Part shown: positions 1-7,069 of the stretch, piece after piece
Layout of the letters: each line of letters starts with the position of its first letter
Numbering within the stretch: position 1 is the stretch's first letter
DNA from: Hyphomicrobiales bacterium
GTDB lineage: Bacteria > Pseudomonadota > Alphaproteobacteria > Rhizobiales > Methyloligellaceae
Direction of reading: 5' to 3'
DNA: 58,083 nt
NCBI GenBank assembly: GCA_021775595.1
Contig: JAJFHN010000040.1
Span: 1-58,083 of the forward strand
Notes under the pieces: model-generated
Told to the model about the DNA's origin: nothing
What the model saw: the letters and a program-made list of their open reading frames with translations, nothing else
Databases searched by the model: none
Position numbers and translations under genes: made by a program

Positions 1-299
1 GGATAAACCGCTTCAAGAAACCGGCAATCGGCGTAACCCAGATTGGCGATGGCGTTGAGCGAGATGTCGGGCACGGTCTTGCCGAAGACGATGTGAAAGG
101 TCAGCAGATCGTCGATCGGGGCGTGCGGATAGCCGATGGCGCGCGCGAATTCGCCCGAGGATTGCACGGCAAAGCGCGGCCCGAACACCGCCTGATAGAC
201 GGCGACGTCGCCGAGCGTGACCGTGCGCGGCGTGGCGTGCGCGATCACCTGGCCCAGTGAAAAATCTTCGAAAAAATTGCCCGGATTGGTCTTGCTCAT
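1..299 (-). CDS. mch: Mesaconyl-CoA hydratase, N-terminal part (cut by window edge)
   Basis: MaoC/hotdog-fold hydratase that reversibly hydrates mesaconyl-CoA to beta-methylmalyl-CoA in the ethylmalonyl-CoA pathway for C2 assimilation. Only about 99 residues are visible; the rest lies left of position 1. The start region reads MSKTNPGNFFEDFSLGQ, followed by HATPRT and, further on, FHIVFGKTVPDISLNAIANL. From memory of the Rhodobacter Mch family this is a close N-terminal match, closer than to generic MaoC proteins. The ATG sits one base after the stop of the CitE-like gene, so the two are almost certainly co-transcribed. The CoA-ester lyase/thioesterase neighbour supports the pathway assignment. 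The name is a family-recognition call that I could not check by alignment. Confidence 0.8.
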   Translation of the reverse strand, partial: MSKTNPGNFFEDFSLGQVIAHATPRTVTLGDVAVYQAVFGPRFAVQSSGEFARAIGYPHAPIDDLLTFHIVFGKTVPDISLNAIANLGYADCRFLEAVY

Positions 300-300
300 G

Positions 301-1194
301 TCAGCCCGCATCACTTTCCAGCTCGGCGATGGTCTCGGCGATCGCCACCGTGCGTTTCGCCATTTCGGCGTGCAGCAATTCGACCATGCGGCCCTCGACG
401 GTGATCGCGCCCTTGCCCTTGTTCGCTGGTTCGGCAAAGGCGGCGATTACCTGCTTGGCCCAAGCGACGTCGTTGGCCGCCGGCGAAAACAGCTCGTTGC
501 AGGGCACGACCTGTCCTGGATGGATCAGCGTCTTGCCGTCCATGCCGAGCAGGCGGCCCTGATCGCATTCGCGCCGCAGGCCGTCTTCATCGCGGAAATC
601 GTTGTAGACACCGTCGATGATATCGAGGCCGTAGGCCCGCGCCGCTGCGATACAGGTCGAGAGCCAGGCGAGCATCGGCTCTCGGTCCGTGACGAGCGCG
701 GCACCCGTCTCCTTGGCCAAATCGTTGGTTCCCATGACGAAGACGCGGAGCGGATAGGCGGGCGCGTCGGCGGCGGCGGCAATCGCTTGCGCGTTCAGTA
801 TGGCGAGCGGCGTTTCCATCATCGCCCAAAGCGCGATGCCGGGCGCAGCGCCGTCAGCCTCGAGGCGGCCGCGCACGCGGGTCAAATCCTCCGGCGCCTG
901 TACCTTGGGTAGCAAAATCGCATCGGGCTGGGCGGCGGCGGCCGAAGCCAAATCGGCCTCGCCCCATTCGGTCGCCAGCCCGTTGACGCGGATCACCACC
1001 TCGCGCTTGCCGTAGCCGCCTTCCTTGACGGCACGGCAAACCTGGTCGCGCGCGCCTTGCTTGGCGTCGGGCGCGACCGCGTCCTCAAGGTCGAGAAGCA
1101 CACAATCGGCTGGAAGCGATTTTGCTTTTTCCAGGGCACGCTCTTTCGAGCCCGGCATATACAGCGCACTGCGGCGCGGACGAAATTCGGTCAC
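301..1194 (-). CDS. HpcH/HpaI-CitE family CoA-ester lyase, probably (3S)-malyl-CoA thioesterase (Mcl2-like)
   Basis: A 297-residue TIM-barrel protein of the citrate lyase beta/malyl-CoA lyase family. Landmarks are SALYMPGS near the start, the metal-binding LLDLEDAVAPD, VIRVNG, LLPKV, METPLAILN and FVMGTNDLAKE. The LEDAVAPD and MGTNDL signatures and the short length fit the Mcl2 thioesterase, which splits malyl-CoA to malate and CoA, better than the lyase Mcl1. An in-frame ATG lies 30 bases upstream at 1224. I prefer the GTG at 1194 because an AGGGGG stretch lies just before it and the family begins close to the SALYMPGS strand. It runs into the mesaconyl-CoA hydratase gene, so both probably serve the glyoxylate-producing part of the ethylmalonyl-CoA cycle. 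Lyase and thioesterase activity cannot be separated by eye. Confidence 0.75.
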   Translation of the reverse strand: MTEFRPRRSALYMPGSKERALEKAKSLPADCVLLDLEDAVAPDAKQGARDQVCRAVKEGGYGKREVVIRVNGLATEWGEADLASAAAAQPDAILLPKVQAPEDLTRVRGRLEADGAAPGIALWAMMETPLAILNAQAIAAAADAPAYPLRVFVMGTNDLAKETGAALVTDREPMLAWLSTCIAAARAYGLDIIDGVYNDFRDEDGLRRECDQGRLLGMDGKTLIHPGQVVPCNELFSPAANDVAWAKQVIAAFAEPANKGKGAITVEGRMVELLHAEMAKRTVAIAETIAELESDAG

Positions 1195-1312
1195 GGGGTC
1201 CCCCTTGCCCAGTCGGTCAAACAAGCTATGGTTTCAGGGTCGCGACCCTATCCGAGCGGCATATGACATTCCAGACAAGACATCAATTCTCTCAAGCAAC
1301 CGGCACCGCGTT

Positions 1313-2146
1313 ATGGCAAGCGTGCTGATCATTTCATCTCAAGTGGCCCGCGGCGCCGTGGGGGCGAGCGCCCAGCGCCTGGTGTTCGAGCGCCTTGGGC
1401 ATGAGGCCTGGGTGCTGCCGACGATCTTGCTTTCAAACCACCCAGGCCACGCCACGTTTTCTGGTCACGTGACGGAGACGGACGCGCTTGCGGGCATGGT
1501 CCGCGCGCTCGATGAAAATGGCTGGCTTGGCGAGATCTCGGCCGTGTTGACCGGCTACATGCCGAGCCTGGAGCACGCGGCTGTCGCGGCGGGTGCCGTC
1601 AATCGCGTGCGCGAGGAGGCGCCCTGGGCGCTGCATCTGTGCGACCCGGCGATGGGTGATGCGCCGACCGGGCTTTATGTCGACGAGGCCGCCGCCCAGG
1701 GAATCCGCCTGCATCTGATGCCGCTCGCCGATATCGCAACACCAAATCATTTCGAGCTGGAATGGCTCACGGGCCGAACGATAGACGATCCGACAAGTTG
1801 CGCGGCCGTGGCGCGCGAACTTGGCCCGGCCCGCGTTCTCGCCACCTCGACGCCGACCGGGGATCCCGCGCGCATCGGAAATTTGCTGATCAGCGGCAAG
1901 GACGCCTGGATGGCCACGGTCGAGCGGCGGGCGAGGGCGCCCCACGGCACAGGCGACCTGATCGCCGCGCTCTATCTGGCTCACCTCATCGGCGACGACG
2001 ACACAAAGCGCGCGCTCGCCATGGCGTGCGCCGGTGTCGAGGCGGCGCTCGGGGCCAGCGGCGAGCGAAACGAATTGGCGCTCGTTGGCGCCCAAGACGC
2101 CTGGCTCAACCCAACGCCCTGGCCGCTCGAGCCGTTCGATGGCTGA
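1313..2146 (+). CDS. pdxY: Pyridoxal kinase, PdxY/PdxK type
   Basis: A 277-residue ribokinase-superfamily kinase that phosphorylates pyridoxal (B6 salvage). Visible features are ISSQVARGAVG at the N-terminus (vitamin-binding strand), GYMPS, CDPAMGD, NHFELEWLTG and the C-terminal HGTGDLIAA, which holds the GTGD anion hole and catalytic Asp. The translation from ATG at 1313 begins MASVLIISSQV as expected for the family; an open frame further upstream has no kinase-like sequence. The stop overlaps the start of the next gene (ATGGCTGA, 8 bases), so translation is probably coupled. It is divergent from the malyl-CoA thioesterase gene with about 120 bases between. Confidence 0.9.
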   Translation: MASVLIISSQVARGAVGASAQRLVFERLGHEAWVLPTILLSNHPGHATFSGHVTETDALAGMVRALDENGWLGEISAVLTGYMPSLEHAAVAAGAVNRVREEAPWALHLCDPAMGDAPTGLYVDEAAAQGIRLHLMPLADIATPNHFELEWLTGRTIDDPTSCAAVARELGPARVLATSTPTGDPARIGNLLISGKDAWMATVERRARAPHGTGDLIAALYLAHLIGDDDTKRALAMACAGVEAALGASGERNELALVGAQDAWLNPTPWPLEPFDG

Positions 2147-2873
2147 GACCGGCCGCTTGGTCGCCGGGCTCGATGGCTGCCGGTCGGGCTGGGTGGGCGT
2201 CGTGCTCGACGCGGATGATCCCACCGCGCCCCAGATGCGCCACTACGCGCGGTTTGGCGATGTTCTCGATGACGCGCCCACTTTGGAGGTGATCGCCGTC
2301 GATATGCCGATCGGGCTGCCCGAGCGGGTCGACAAGGGCGGTCGTGGCTCCGAACAGGCCGCACGGCCGCTGCTTGGACCGCGCCAATCCTCGGTGTTCT
2401 CAGTGCCGGCGCGGGCCGCCGTCATGGCGGACGACTATGCCCAAGCTTGCGCCATTTCACTCACGACGTCGGATCCGCCGCGCAAGGTCTCCAAGCAGTG
2501 CTTTCATCTGTTTCCCAAGATCCGCGAGATCGACGCGCTGATGACGCCAGCCCTCGAGGGCCGCGTCTATGAGGTGCACCCGGAAGTCGCCTTCTGGCGG
2601 CTGAACGGCGAGCGCGCCATGGCGCTGCCCAAAAAGATCAAGGGCCGCGCCAATGAGCCGGGCCTGGCCGAGCGCCGGGCGTTGCTCGAGGCCCATGGCT
2701 TCGAGGAAGCGTTTTTCGCCCAGAAGCGCGCGCGGGGCGTTGGCGCCGACGATCTGATCGACGCCAGCGTCAACGCGCTGATCGCGATCAGAATTCACAA
2801 TGGCCAGGCGCGCTCTTTGCCCGCCGAGCCCGCCCGCGATGAGCGCGGCCTACGGGTCGCGATCTGGGCTTGA
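2139..2873 (+). CDS. DUF429 family protein
   Basis: A 244-residue protein of the DUF429 family (predicted RNase H-like fold). It has the N-terminal GLDGCRSGWVGV strand with its conserved Asp, VIAVDMPIGLPE, a RQSSVFSVPAR stretch, KVSKQCFHLFPKI, YEVHPEVAFW, and a C-terminal DDLIDASVNALIA helix with acidic residues. These Asp/Glu positions would form a metal-binding active site if the fold prediction is right. No biochemical function is established to my knowledge. The start overlaps the pyridoxal kinase stop by 8 bases, so the two are expressed together. It converges on the Old Yellow Enzyme gene with only two bases between the stop codons. Confidence 0.8.
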   Translation: MAETGRLVAGLDGCRSGWVGVVLDADDPTAPQMRHYARFGDVLDDAPTLEVIAVDMPIGLPERVDKGGRGSEQAARPLLGPRQSSVFSVPARAAVMADDYAQACAISLTTSDPPRKVSKQCFHLFPKIREIDALMTPALEGRVYEVHPEVAFWRLNGERAMALPKKIKGRANEPGLAERRALLEAHGFEEAFFAQKRARGVGADDLIDASVNALIAIRIHNGQARSLPAEPARDERGLRVAIWA

Positions 2874-2875
2874 GA

Positions 2876-4018
2876 TCAGTCGCCGCCGCGGAGCCCGAGT
2901 TTCTTGATGAGCCGCTCGCGCTTGTTGAGCCACCAGCCAAATTGTGGCTTCCAGCGGCCGTAATCGTCATCCACGCCCAGAGCTTGGGCGGCATGCAGCG
3001 GCCAATTGGGATTGTTCAGCAGCTCGCGGGCGAGCGCGACCATATCAGTACGGCCATCGCTCACGAGCGCGTCCGCGAAATGCGGGTCCCAAATGAAGCC
3101 CACGGCCATGCTCGCCAAGTCGGCCTCGCGGCGGACAGCTTGCGCGAAGGGCGCCTGAAAGCCGGCCGCAACCGGCATGCGGATCGGCGTGGCCGTGCCA
3201 CCGATCGCTCCCGACGAGCAAACGACCATATCGACGCCTGCTTGCTTTAGCGCGCGGGCGAGCGCGATCGTGTCGTCGAGTTCCCAGCCGCCCTCGACCC
3301 AATCGACGGCGGAGATGCGAAAGAGCAGGGGCAGGTCGTCGGGCCACTCGCTGCGAATGTCGCTTGCCACCTCCAAAAGCAACCGAATGCGGCCTTCGAA
3401 GTCGCCGCCATAGGCATCGGAACGGGTGTTACAGGCGGGCGAATAGAACTGATGCAGCAGGAAGCCGTGCGCGGCATAGACTTCGATGACGCGGAAGCCC
3501 GCCTCGCGGGCGCGGGCTGCCGCCGCGCGGAAGCTAGCCCGCACGTCCTCGATGTCGCCGATCTCCATGGCGCGCGGGACCGGCCAGCCCTCGCCATAGG
3601 GCTCAGAAGTTGGCGCGATCGCCGGCCAAGGGGCTTCATCGCGCAGGGCAGCGTCTTCTTCGTTCAATGGCGTCTGGCCATGCCAAGGCCGGCGTTCACT
3701 GGCTTTACGTCCGGCATGACCCAATTGGATGCCAGGGACGGCGCCTTCGGATGCGACGAAACCGGCGATCCTCGCCAATCCGTCGATTTGGCCGTCTTGC
3801 CATAGGCCGAGATCGCCCGGCGTTCGCCTGCCGCGCTCCTCGACCGCCGTGGCCTCGGTGAGCACCAGGCCGGCACCGCCTAAGGCAAAGCGCGCCAAAT
3901 GGGCGAAATGGTAGTCGCTGGCGTAGCCGTCCTTGGCCGCGTACTGGCTCATGGGCGAAACGGCAATGCGGTTGGGAAATGTCACGCCGCGCAGGCTGAG
4001 GGGCGAAAACAGGGCCAT
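2876..4018 (-). CDS. NADH:flavin oxidoreductase, Old Yellow Enzyme family (YqjM/XenA-like)
   Basis: A 380-residue FMN TIM-barrel ene-reductase that would reduce alpha,beta-unsaturated carbonyls or nitro compounds with NAD(P)H. The order of motifs fits the family: LRGVTFPNRIAVSPMS, then GLVLTEATAVEERGR, IQLGHAGRKAS, VIEVYAAHGFLLHQFYSP, CNTRSDAYGG and, near the C-terminus, DMVALARELLNNPNWPL. The substrate-anchoring His pair (HAGRK and AAHGF regions) is present. At the position of YqjM Cys26 (SPMCMY) this protein has Ser (SPMSQY, residue 24). The start is set at an ATG preceded by GAGGAGG; a weaker ATG lies 30 bases upstream. Physiological substrate unknown. Confidence 0.9.
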   Translation of the reverse strand: MALFSPLSLRGVTFPNRIAVSPMSQYAAKDGYASDYHFAHLARFALGGAGLVLTEATAVEERGRRTPGDLGLWQDGQIDGLARIAGFVASEGAVPGIQLGHAGRKASERRPWHGQTPLNEEDAALRDEAPWPAIAPTSEPYGEGWPVPRAMEIGDIEDVRASFRAAAARAREAGFRVIEVYAAHGFLLHQFYSPACNTRSDAYGGDFEGRIRLLLEVASDIRSEWPDDLPLLFRISAVDWVEGGWELDDTIALARALKQAGVDMVVCSSGAIGGTATPIRMPVAAGFQAPFAQAVRREADLASMAVGFIWDPHFADALVSDGRTDMVALARELLNNPNWPLHAAQALGVDDDYGRWKPQFGWWLNKRERLIKKLGLRGGD

Positions 4019-4105
4019 GTATCGTGGGACCTCCTCGATGAGGCTCAAGCGCCAACCAAGTCAGGGCGGTAGATTGCTGTTCCGGCAATCAATGCCCCGC
4101 CAAAA

Positions 4106-4477
4106 TTAGGCTTCCACGATGTCGGCTTTTTGGCCCTGATAAAAGGCCAGGGCTTCGCTTTTCTCGGTCTCGGCCACTTCGAATTTGTCGAGCGTCGCGA
4201 CAAAATGATCGACTGAGGCGTCCCAATCGGCAGCGCTGATGCCCATGCCCTTGTGGACGGCCAGCATATCGCGGCCGATATACAGACTGGGGCCGCCAGC
4301 GGCCGCGCAAATGAAATCAATGGTCAGTTGGCGGGCGCGCATTTTGCGGTCGTCGGCCAGCGTCACCAAGAACCGGCTGTTAAGCGTGTCCTCCATGAGG
4401 CGGCCGAAAAAATCATCGACCATGCCCGCAATGGCGTCATAGCCGCCCAGGCGGCTGTAAAGCGTGTCATCGCTCAT
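4106..4477 (-). CDS. Group I truncated haemoglobin (TrHbN)
   Basis: A 123-residue 2-on-2 globin. It starts MSDDTLYSRLGGYDAIAGMV, the standard group I opening, with a FFGRLM helix B, AAAGGPSLYIGRDM in the E-F region, and the proximal haem ligand in LAVHKGMGI. Members bind O2 and often detoxify NO to nitrate. A GGGGAA stretch precedes the ATG; an upstream in-frame ATG at 4507 would add ten residues that do not look globin-like. It lies downstream of the PqqA-like peptide gene and upstream of the Old Yellow Enzyme gene on the same strand, so a redox or nitrosative-stress role is a reasonable guess. Confidence 0.9.
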   Translation of the reverse strand: MSDDTLYSRLGGYDAIAGMVDDFFGRLMEDTLNSRFLVTLADDRKMRARQLTIDFICAAAGGPSLYIGRDMLAVHKGMGISAADWDASVDHFVATLDKFEVAETEKSEALAFYQGQKADIVEA

Positions 4478-4560
4478 TTTGTTGTTTTCCCCGATTCGAC
4501 TCAGCACGACGACCGGCGCGAGCCGATTGACGGGTGAAAATTGAGTGCTCCAATGTGCCG

Positions 4561-4668
4561 CTAACCTTTTGAGAGAAGGTCGTCCTCAAGCTCGGCTTCC
4601 ATATAGCTCGTGACTTCCATCGACGTCGCGGTCTCGGTCGCGACGGGTTTTGCCCATGTTCGTTTCAT
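4561..4668 (-). CDS. pqqA: PqqA-like peptide (PQQ or other RiPP precursor), orphan
   Basis: A 35-codon gene in the gap between asd and the haemoglobin. The peptide contains WAKPVATETATSMEVTSY followed by MEAEL. It aligns without gaps to known PqqA peptides: the W-x-K-P start, an acidic residue four after the Pro, and the E-V-T-x-Y core whose Glu and Tyr are cross-linked by PqqE to form pyrroloquinoline quinone. The start ATG at 4668 has AAAGGA about 10 bases upstream. An in-frame ATG at 4689 would give 42 residues but has a poorer ribosome binding site. The Gly usually before the core is Ser here, and the tail is acidic and longer than usual (ELEDDLLSKG). No pqqB, C, D or E lies in this window. 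Confidence 0.75.
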   Translation of the reverse strand: MKRTWAKPVATETATSMEVTSYMEAELEDDLLSKG

Positions 4669-4783
4669 CGTCTCAAGGTCCTTTGCCATCGGAGTGGTTT
4701 GAGGCGCGATCATCTACGCATCGCGACCGCGAGCAACCCGTTTCTTGCGGTGGGGATCACTATTCGCTTGGACCGCGAGGCCG

Positions 4784-5809
4784 TTATGCGGCGGGAGCAA
4801 GCAATTTCCGGTTTATGACGGTCTCGGCGATCTGCACCGTGTTGAGTGCCGCGCCTTTGCGCAGGTTGTCCGAGACGACCCAAAGATTGAGACCATGCTC
4901 AACCGTGGAGTCCTCGCGGATGCGCGATACATAAGTGGCAAAATCGCCGACGCATTCGACCGGCGTCACATACCCGCCGTCCTCGTGTTTGTCGACAACC
5001 AACAGGCCCGGCGCCTCACGCATAGCCTCGCGCGCCTCATCTACCGTGATCGGCTTGGCAAACTCGATGTTCACCGCCTCGGCGTGGCCGACAAAGACCG
5101 GCACGCGCACGCATGTCGCAGTGAGCTTGATGTTCTTGTCCATGATCTTCTTGGTTTCGGCCACCATCTTCCACTCCTCGCGCGTCGTGCCGTCCTCCAT
5201 GAAGGTGTCGATGTGCGGAATCACGTTAAATGCGATCTGCTTGGTGAATATCTGGGGCTCGGGCGGATCGGTGACGAAAATCCCACGGGTCTGCGTCCAC
5301 AATTCATCCATCGCGTCCTTGCCGGCGCCAGAGACCGATTGGTAGGTGGCGACCACCACCCGCTTGATTTGAGCAAGGTCGTGCAGCGGTTTTAGCGCCA
5401 CGACGAGTTGGGCGGTCGAGCAATTGGGATTGGCGATGATGTTTTTTTTGGTAAAGCCCTCGACAGCCGCGGCATTGACCTCGGGAACGATGAGCGGGAC
5501 ATCGGCGTCGTAGCGCCAGGCAGAGGAATTGTCGATCACCAGCGCGCCGGACTTTGCGATTTTCGGCGCCCATTTCTTGGCGATCTCACCGCCAGCCGAC
5601 AACAGGGCGAAATCGCAGCGTGCAAAGTCGAACTGCTCCAAGTCCTGACACTTTAGCGTTGCGTCGCCAAAGGAGACCTCCCTGCCGATCGAGCGGCTCG
5701 ATGCGATGGCGAAAACTTCGTCGACCGGAAACTCGCGTTCGGCCAGAATCGCCAGCATTTCGCGGCCAACATTTCCGGTGGCACCAACAACAGCAATGCG
5801 ATATCCCAT
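4784..5809 (-). CDS. asd: Aspartate-semialdehyde dehydrogenase
   Basis: A 341-residue NADPH-dependent enzyme that reduces aspartyl phosphate to aspartate semialdehyde, the branch point to lysine/diaminopimelate, threonine and methionine. It has the N-terminal Rossmann motif VVGATGNVGREM, the nucleotide-binding SSRSIGREV, the catalytic cysteine in NPNCSTAQL near residue 130, YQSVSGAGKDAMDEL, and the substrate-binding MEDGTTREEWKM region with VRVPVFVGHAEAVN. Length is normal. It is the last gene of the leuC-leuD-leuB-asd order usual in Hyphomicrobiales, here separated from leuB by DoxX and two DUF962 genes. Confidence 0.95.
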   Translation of the reverse strand: MGYRIAVVGATGNVGREMLAILAEREFPVDEVFAIASSRSIGREVSFGDATLKCQDLEQFDFARCDFALLSAGGEIAKKWAPKIAKSGALVIDNSSAWRYDADVPLIVPEVNAAAVEGFTKKNIIANPNCSTAQLVVALKPLHDLAQIKRVVVATYQSVSGAGKDAMDELWTQTRGIFVTDPPEPQIFTKQIAFNVIPHIDTFMEDGTTREEWKMVAETKKIMDKNIKLTATCVRVPVFVGHAEAVNIEFAKPITVDEAREAMREAPGLLVVDKHEDGGYVTPVECVGDFATYVSRIREDSTVEHGLNLWVVSDNLRKGAALNTVQIAETVINRKLLAPAA

Positions 5810-5838
5810 TATGATTCGCCCCTTTGGCGGTCCCTACC

Positions 5839-5854
5839 TATTGAATTCTCAATA
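5839..5854. promoter_or_regulatory. Perfect inverted repeat between asd and the DUF962 pair
   Basis: TATTGA-ATTC-TCAATA is a perfect 6-bp inverted repeat with a 4-base centre. It lies 30 bases upstream of the asd start and 60 bases upstream of the first DUF962 gene, in an unusually A+T-rich patch. Position and symmetry fit an operator shared by divergent promoters. No regulator is identified, and a chance palindrome is possible. Confidence 0.35.
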
Positions 5855-5913
5855 ATTAGCATCAAGTTGCGTGGGCATAGGATGATCTTGCATCCATGGC
5901 AAGCGGAGGCGTA

Positions 5914-6288
5914 ATGGCTGACGAGCAACCAAGTTACCGGGAATTTTGGCACGAGTATCTGCGCGCCCATGCCAAATGGCAGACGCGCTGCGTGCACTAT
6001 TGTGGCGTCGGCATCATCATAGCCAGCATCATTGCAGCCGTCGTTTTTAAACTGTGGTGGTTGCCGCTGCTCGGCGTCTTCGTCAACTATGCCGGCGACT
6101 GGACCTCCCACTATGTGATTGAGCGCAACAGACCATCGGCCTTCGACAATCCCTTTCTGTCGATGGTGAGCGGACTTCGGATGTTTGCCCTGTGGATCAC
6201 CGGCAGGCTCGGCGGTGAAATGCGCGCTGCCGGCATAGCGTCCGCGCCAGGCCGGCGCAAATTCGGATTCGCGCGCCGCTTGGGTTAG
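5914..6288 (+). CDS. DUF962 (Mpo1-like) membrane protein, copy 1
   Basis: A 124-residue protein of the DUF962/Mpo1-like family, whose yeast member is an ER Fe(II) dioxygenase in fatty-acid alpha-oxidation. It opens with YREFWHEYLRAHAKWQTR, then CVHYCG leading into a membrane segment (IIIASIIAAVVF and LWWLPLLGVFVNYAG), then WTSHYVIERNRPSAFDNP and LRMFALWITGRL. The repeated His residues (AHAK, VHY, SHYV) match the conserved histidines of the family. The start is the ATG preceded by GGAGG five bases upstream; an in-frame ATG at 5896 lacks this. The substrate in bacteria is unknown. A paralogue follows directly. Confidence 0.75.
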   Translation: MADEQPSYREFWHEYLRAHAKWQTRCVHYCGVGIIIASIIAAVVFKLWWLPLLGVFVNYAGDWTSHYVIERNRPSAFDNPFLSMVSGLRMFALWITGRLGGEMRAAGIASAPGRRKFGFARRLG

Positions 6289-6348
6289 TATAGGCGCCGC
6301 GCGAGGTTGTCTTCGCGGCCTCGCCGCACGGCATTGGAGCGGTGGCCC

Positions 6349-6666
6349 ATGAAAACCTACGACGAATTTTGGCTCTTTTATCTCCAGTCCCACGCCAAGC
6401 CAGTGACCCGTCAAATTCACTACGTGGCGATCAGCGTCATCATACTTGGCCTGGTGGCCGCAGCTGTGCTCGGAAATAGCTGGATTGCATTGGGCGCGGT
6501 GGCGTTGGGTTACATCATCGCCTGGACGGCGCATTTCACGGTCGAGGACAACAAGCCCGTGTTTTATCAGTATCCGCTTTGGTCGTTGCGCAGCGGCCTG
6601 CGGATGTACCTGCTGTGGATGACCGGGCGCCTGCAGCCTGAGCTCAAGCGCGCCGGTGTTGCCTGA
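6349..6666 (+). CDS. DUF962 (Mpo1-like) membrane protein, copy 2
   Basis: A 105-residue paralogue of the preceding gene. The two align along their whole length: YDEFWLFYLQSHAKPVTRQIHY, a two-helix membrane region (ISVIILGLVAAAVLG, WIALGAVALGYIIAW), TAHFTVEDNKPVFYQYP and LRSGLRMYLLWMTGRL. The His residues of the family are kept. The start at 6349 begins the conserved region; an in-frame ATG at 6307 is less likely because the added residues do not match copy 1. A tandem duplication with diverged sequence suggests two subunits or two substrate preferences rather than a recent copy. It converges on DoxX. Confidence 0.75.
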   Translation: MKTYDEFWLFYLQSHAKPVTRQIHYVAISVIILGLVAAAVLGNSWIALGAVALGYIIAWTAHFTVEDNKPVFYQYPLWSLRSGLRMYLLWMTGRLQPELKRAGVA

Positions 6667-6675
6667 GGGCTTGTC

Positions 6676-7053
6676 TTACTTTTTCCCCAGTGCCCAGGCG
6701 CCGGGACCCGACACCGACAGCGCCAACAGGCCGCCAGCGATTGCCAGATTTTTCATGAACTGGATCGACTGCGCTTGATCGCCAAAATCAAAGTGAAAAA
6801 TAAACGCCGAGAGCAGCGTGAAAACGGCCAATGCTTGAGCAGCCCAGCGCGTCATGAAGCCCGCCGCGATCGCCAGCCCGCCGCCCAATTCGAGCGCGAT
6901 CACCAGCGGCAATAGAAAGCCTGGCACGCCAAAGGATTCCATATATTGCTGCGTGCCGGCATAGCCGAAGATCTTGTTCACGCCCGCCATAACGAAAATG
7001 ACCGCCAGCAGCAGGCGGCCCATGGTGAGCAAATGCGGGTTGATGTCGGTCAT
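6676..7053 (-). CDS. DoxX family membrane protein
   Basis: A 125-residue four-helix membrane protein of the DoxX/SURF4-like family. It has LLLAVIFVMAGVNKIFGY at the first helix, then FLLPLVIALELGGGLAIAAGF, a third helix (ALAVFTLLSAFIFHF) and a C-terminal FMKNLAIAGGLLAL helix, the family pattern including the FMKN/LAIAGG signature. Members are linked to redox stress or quinone-related functions, but this one cannot be assigned further. GGAGGAG lies just before the ATG. It begins 16 bases after the leuB stop, so it probably shares that transcript. Confidence 0.85.
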   Translation of the reverse strand: MTDINPHLLTMGRLLLAVIFVMAGVNKIFGYAGTQQYMESFGVPGFLLPLVIALELGGGLAIAAGFMTRWAAQALAVFTLLSAFIFHFDFGDQAQSIQFMKNLAIAGGLLALSVSGPGAWALGKK

Positions 7054-7069
7054 GACGGCTCCTCCAGTG

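Noticed and set aside
1433-2224. A 263-codon minus-strand open frame over pyridoxal kinase
   Set aside because: Antisense to a recognised kinase; no motif and Arg/Pro-rich composition.
4066-4102. Hairpin GATTGC/GCAATC between the Old Yellow Enzyme and haemoglobin genes, considered as a terminator
   Set aside because: The stem is only 6 bp and no U-run follows on the minus strand.
4784-5809. A wider PQQ biosynthesis cluster around the PqqA-like peptide
   Set aside because: The neighbours are asd, a haemoglobin and an Old Yellow Enzyme; none is a PqqB, C, D or E homologue.
5809-6534. A 241-codon minus-strand open frame over the DUF962 pair
   Set aside because: Both DUF962 proteins show conserved, matching sequence on the plus strand; the antisense frame does not.
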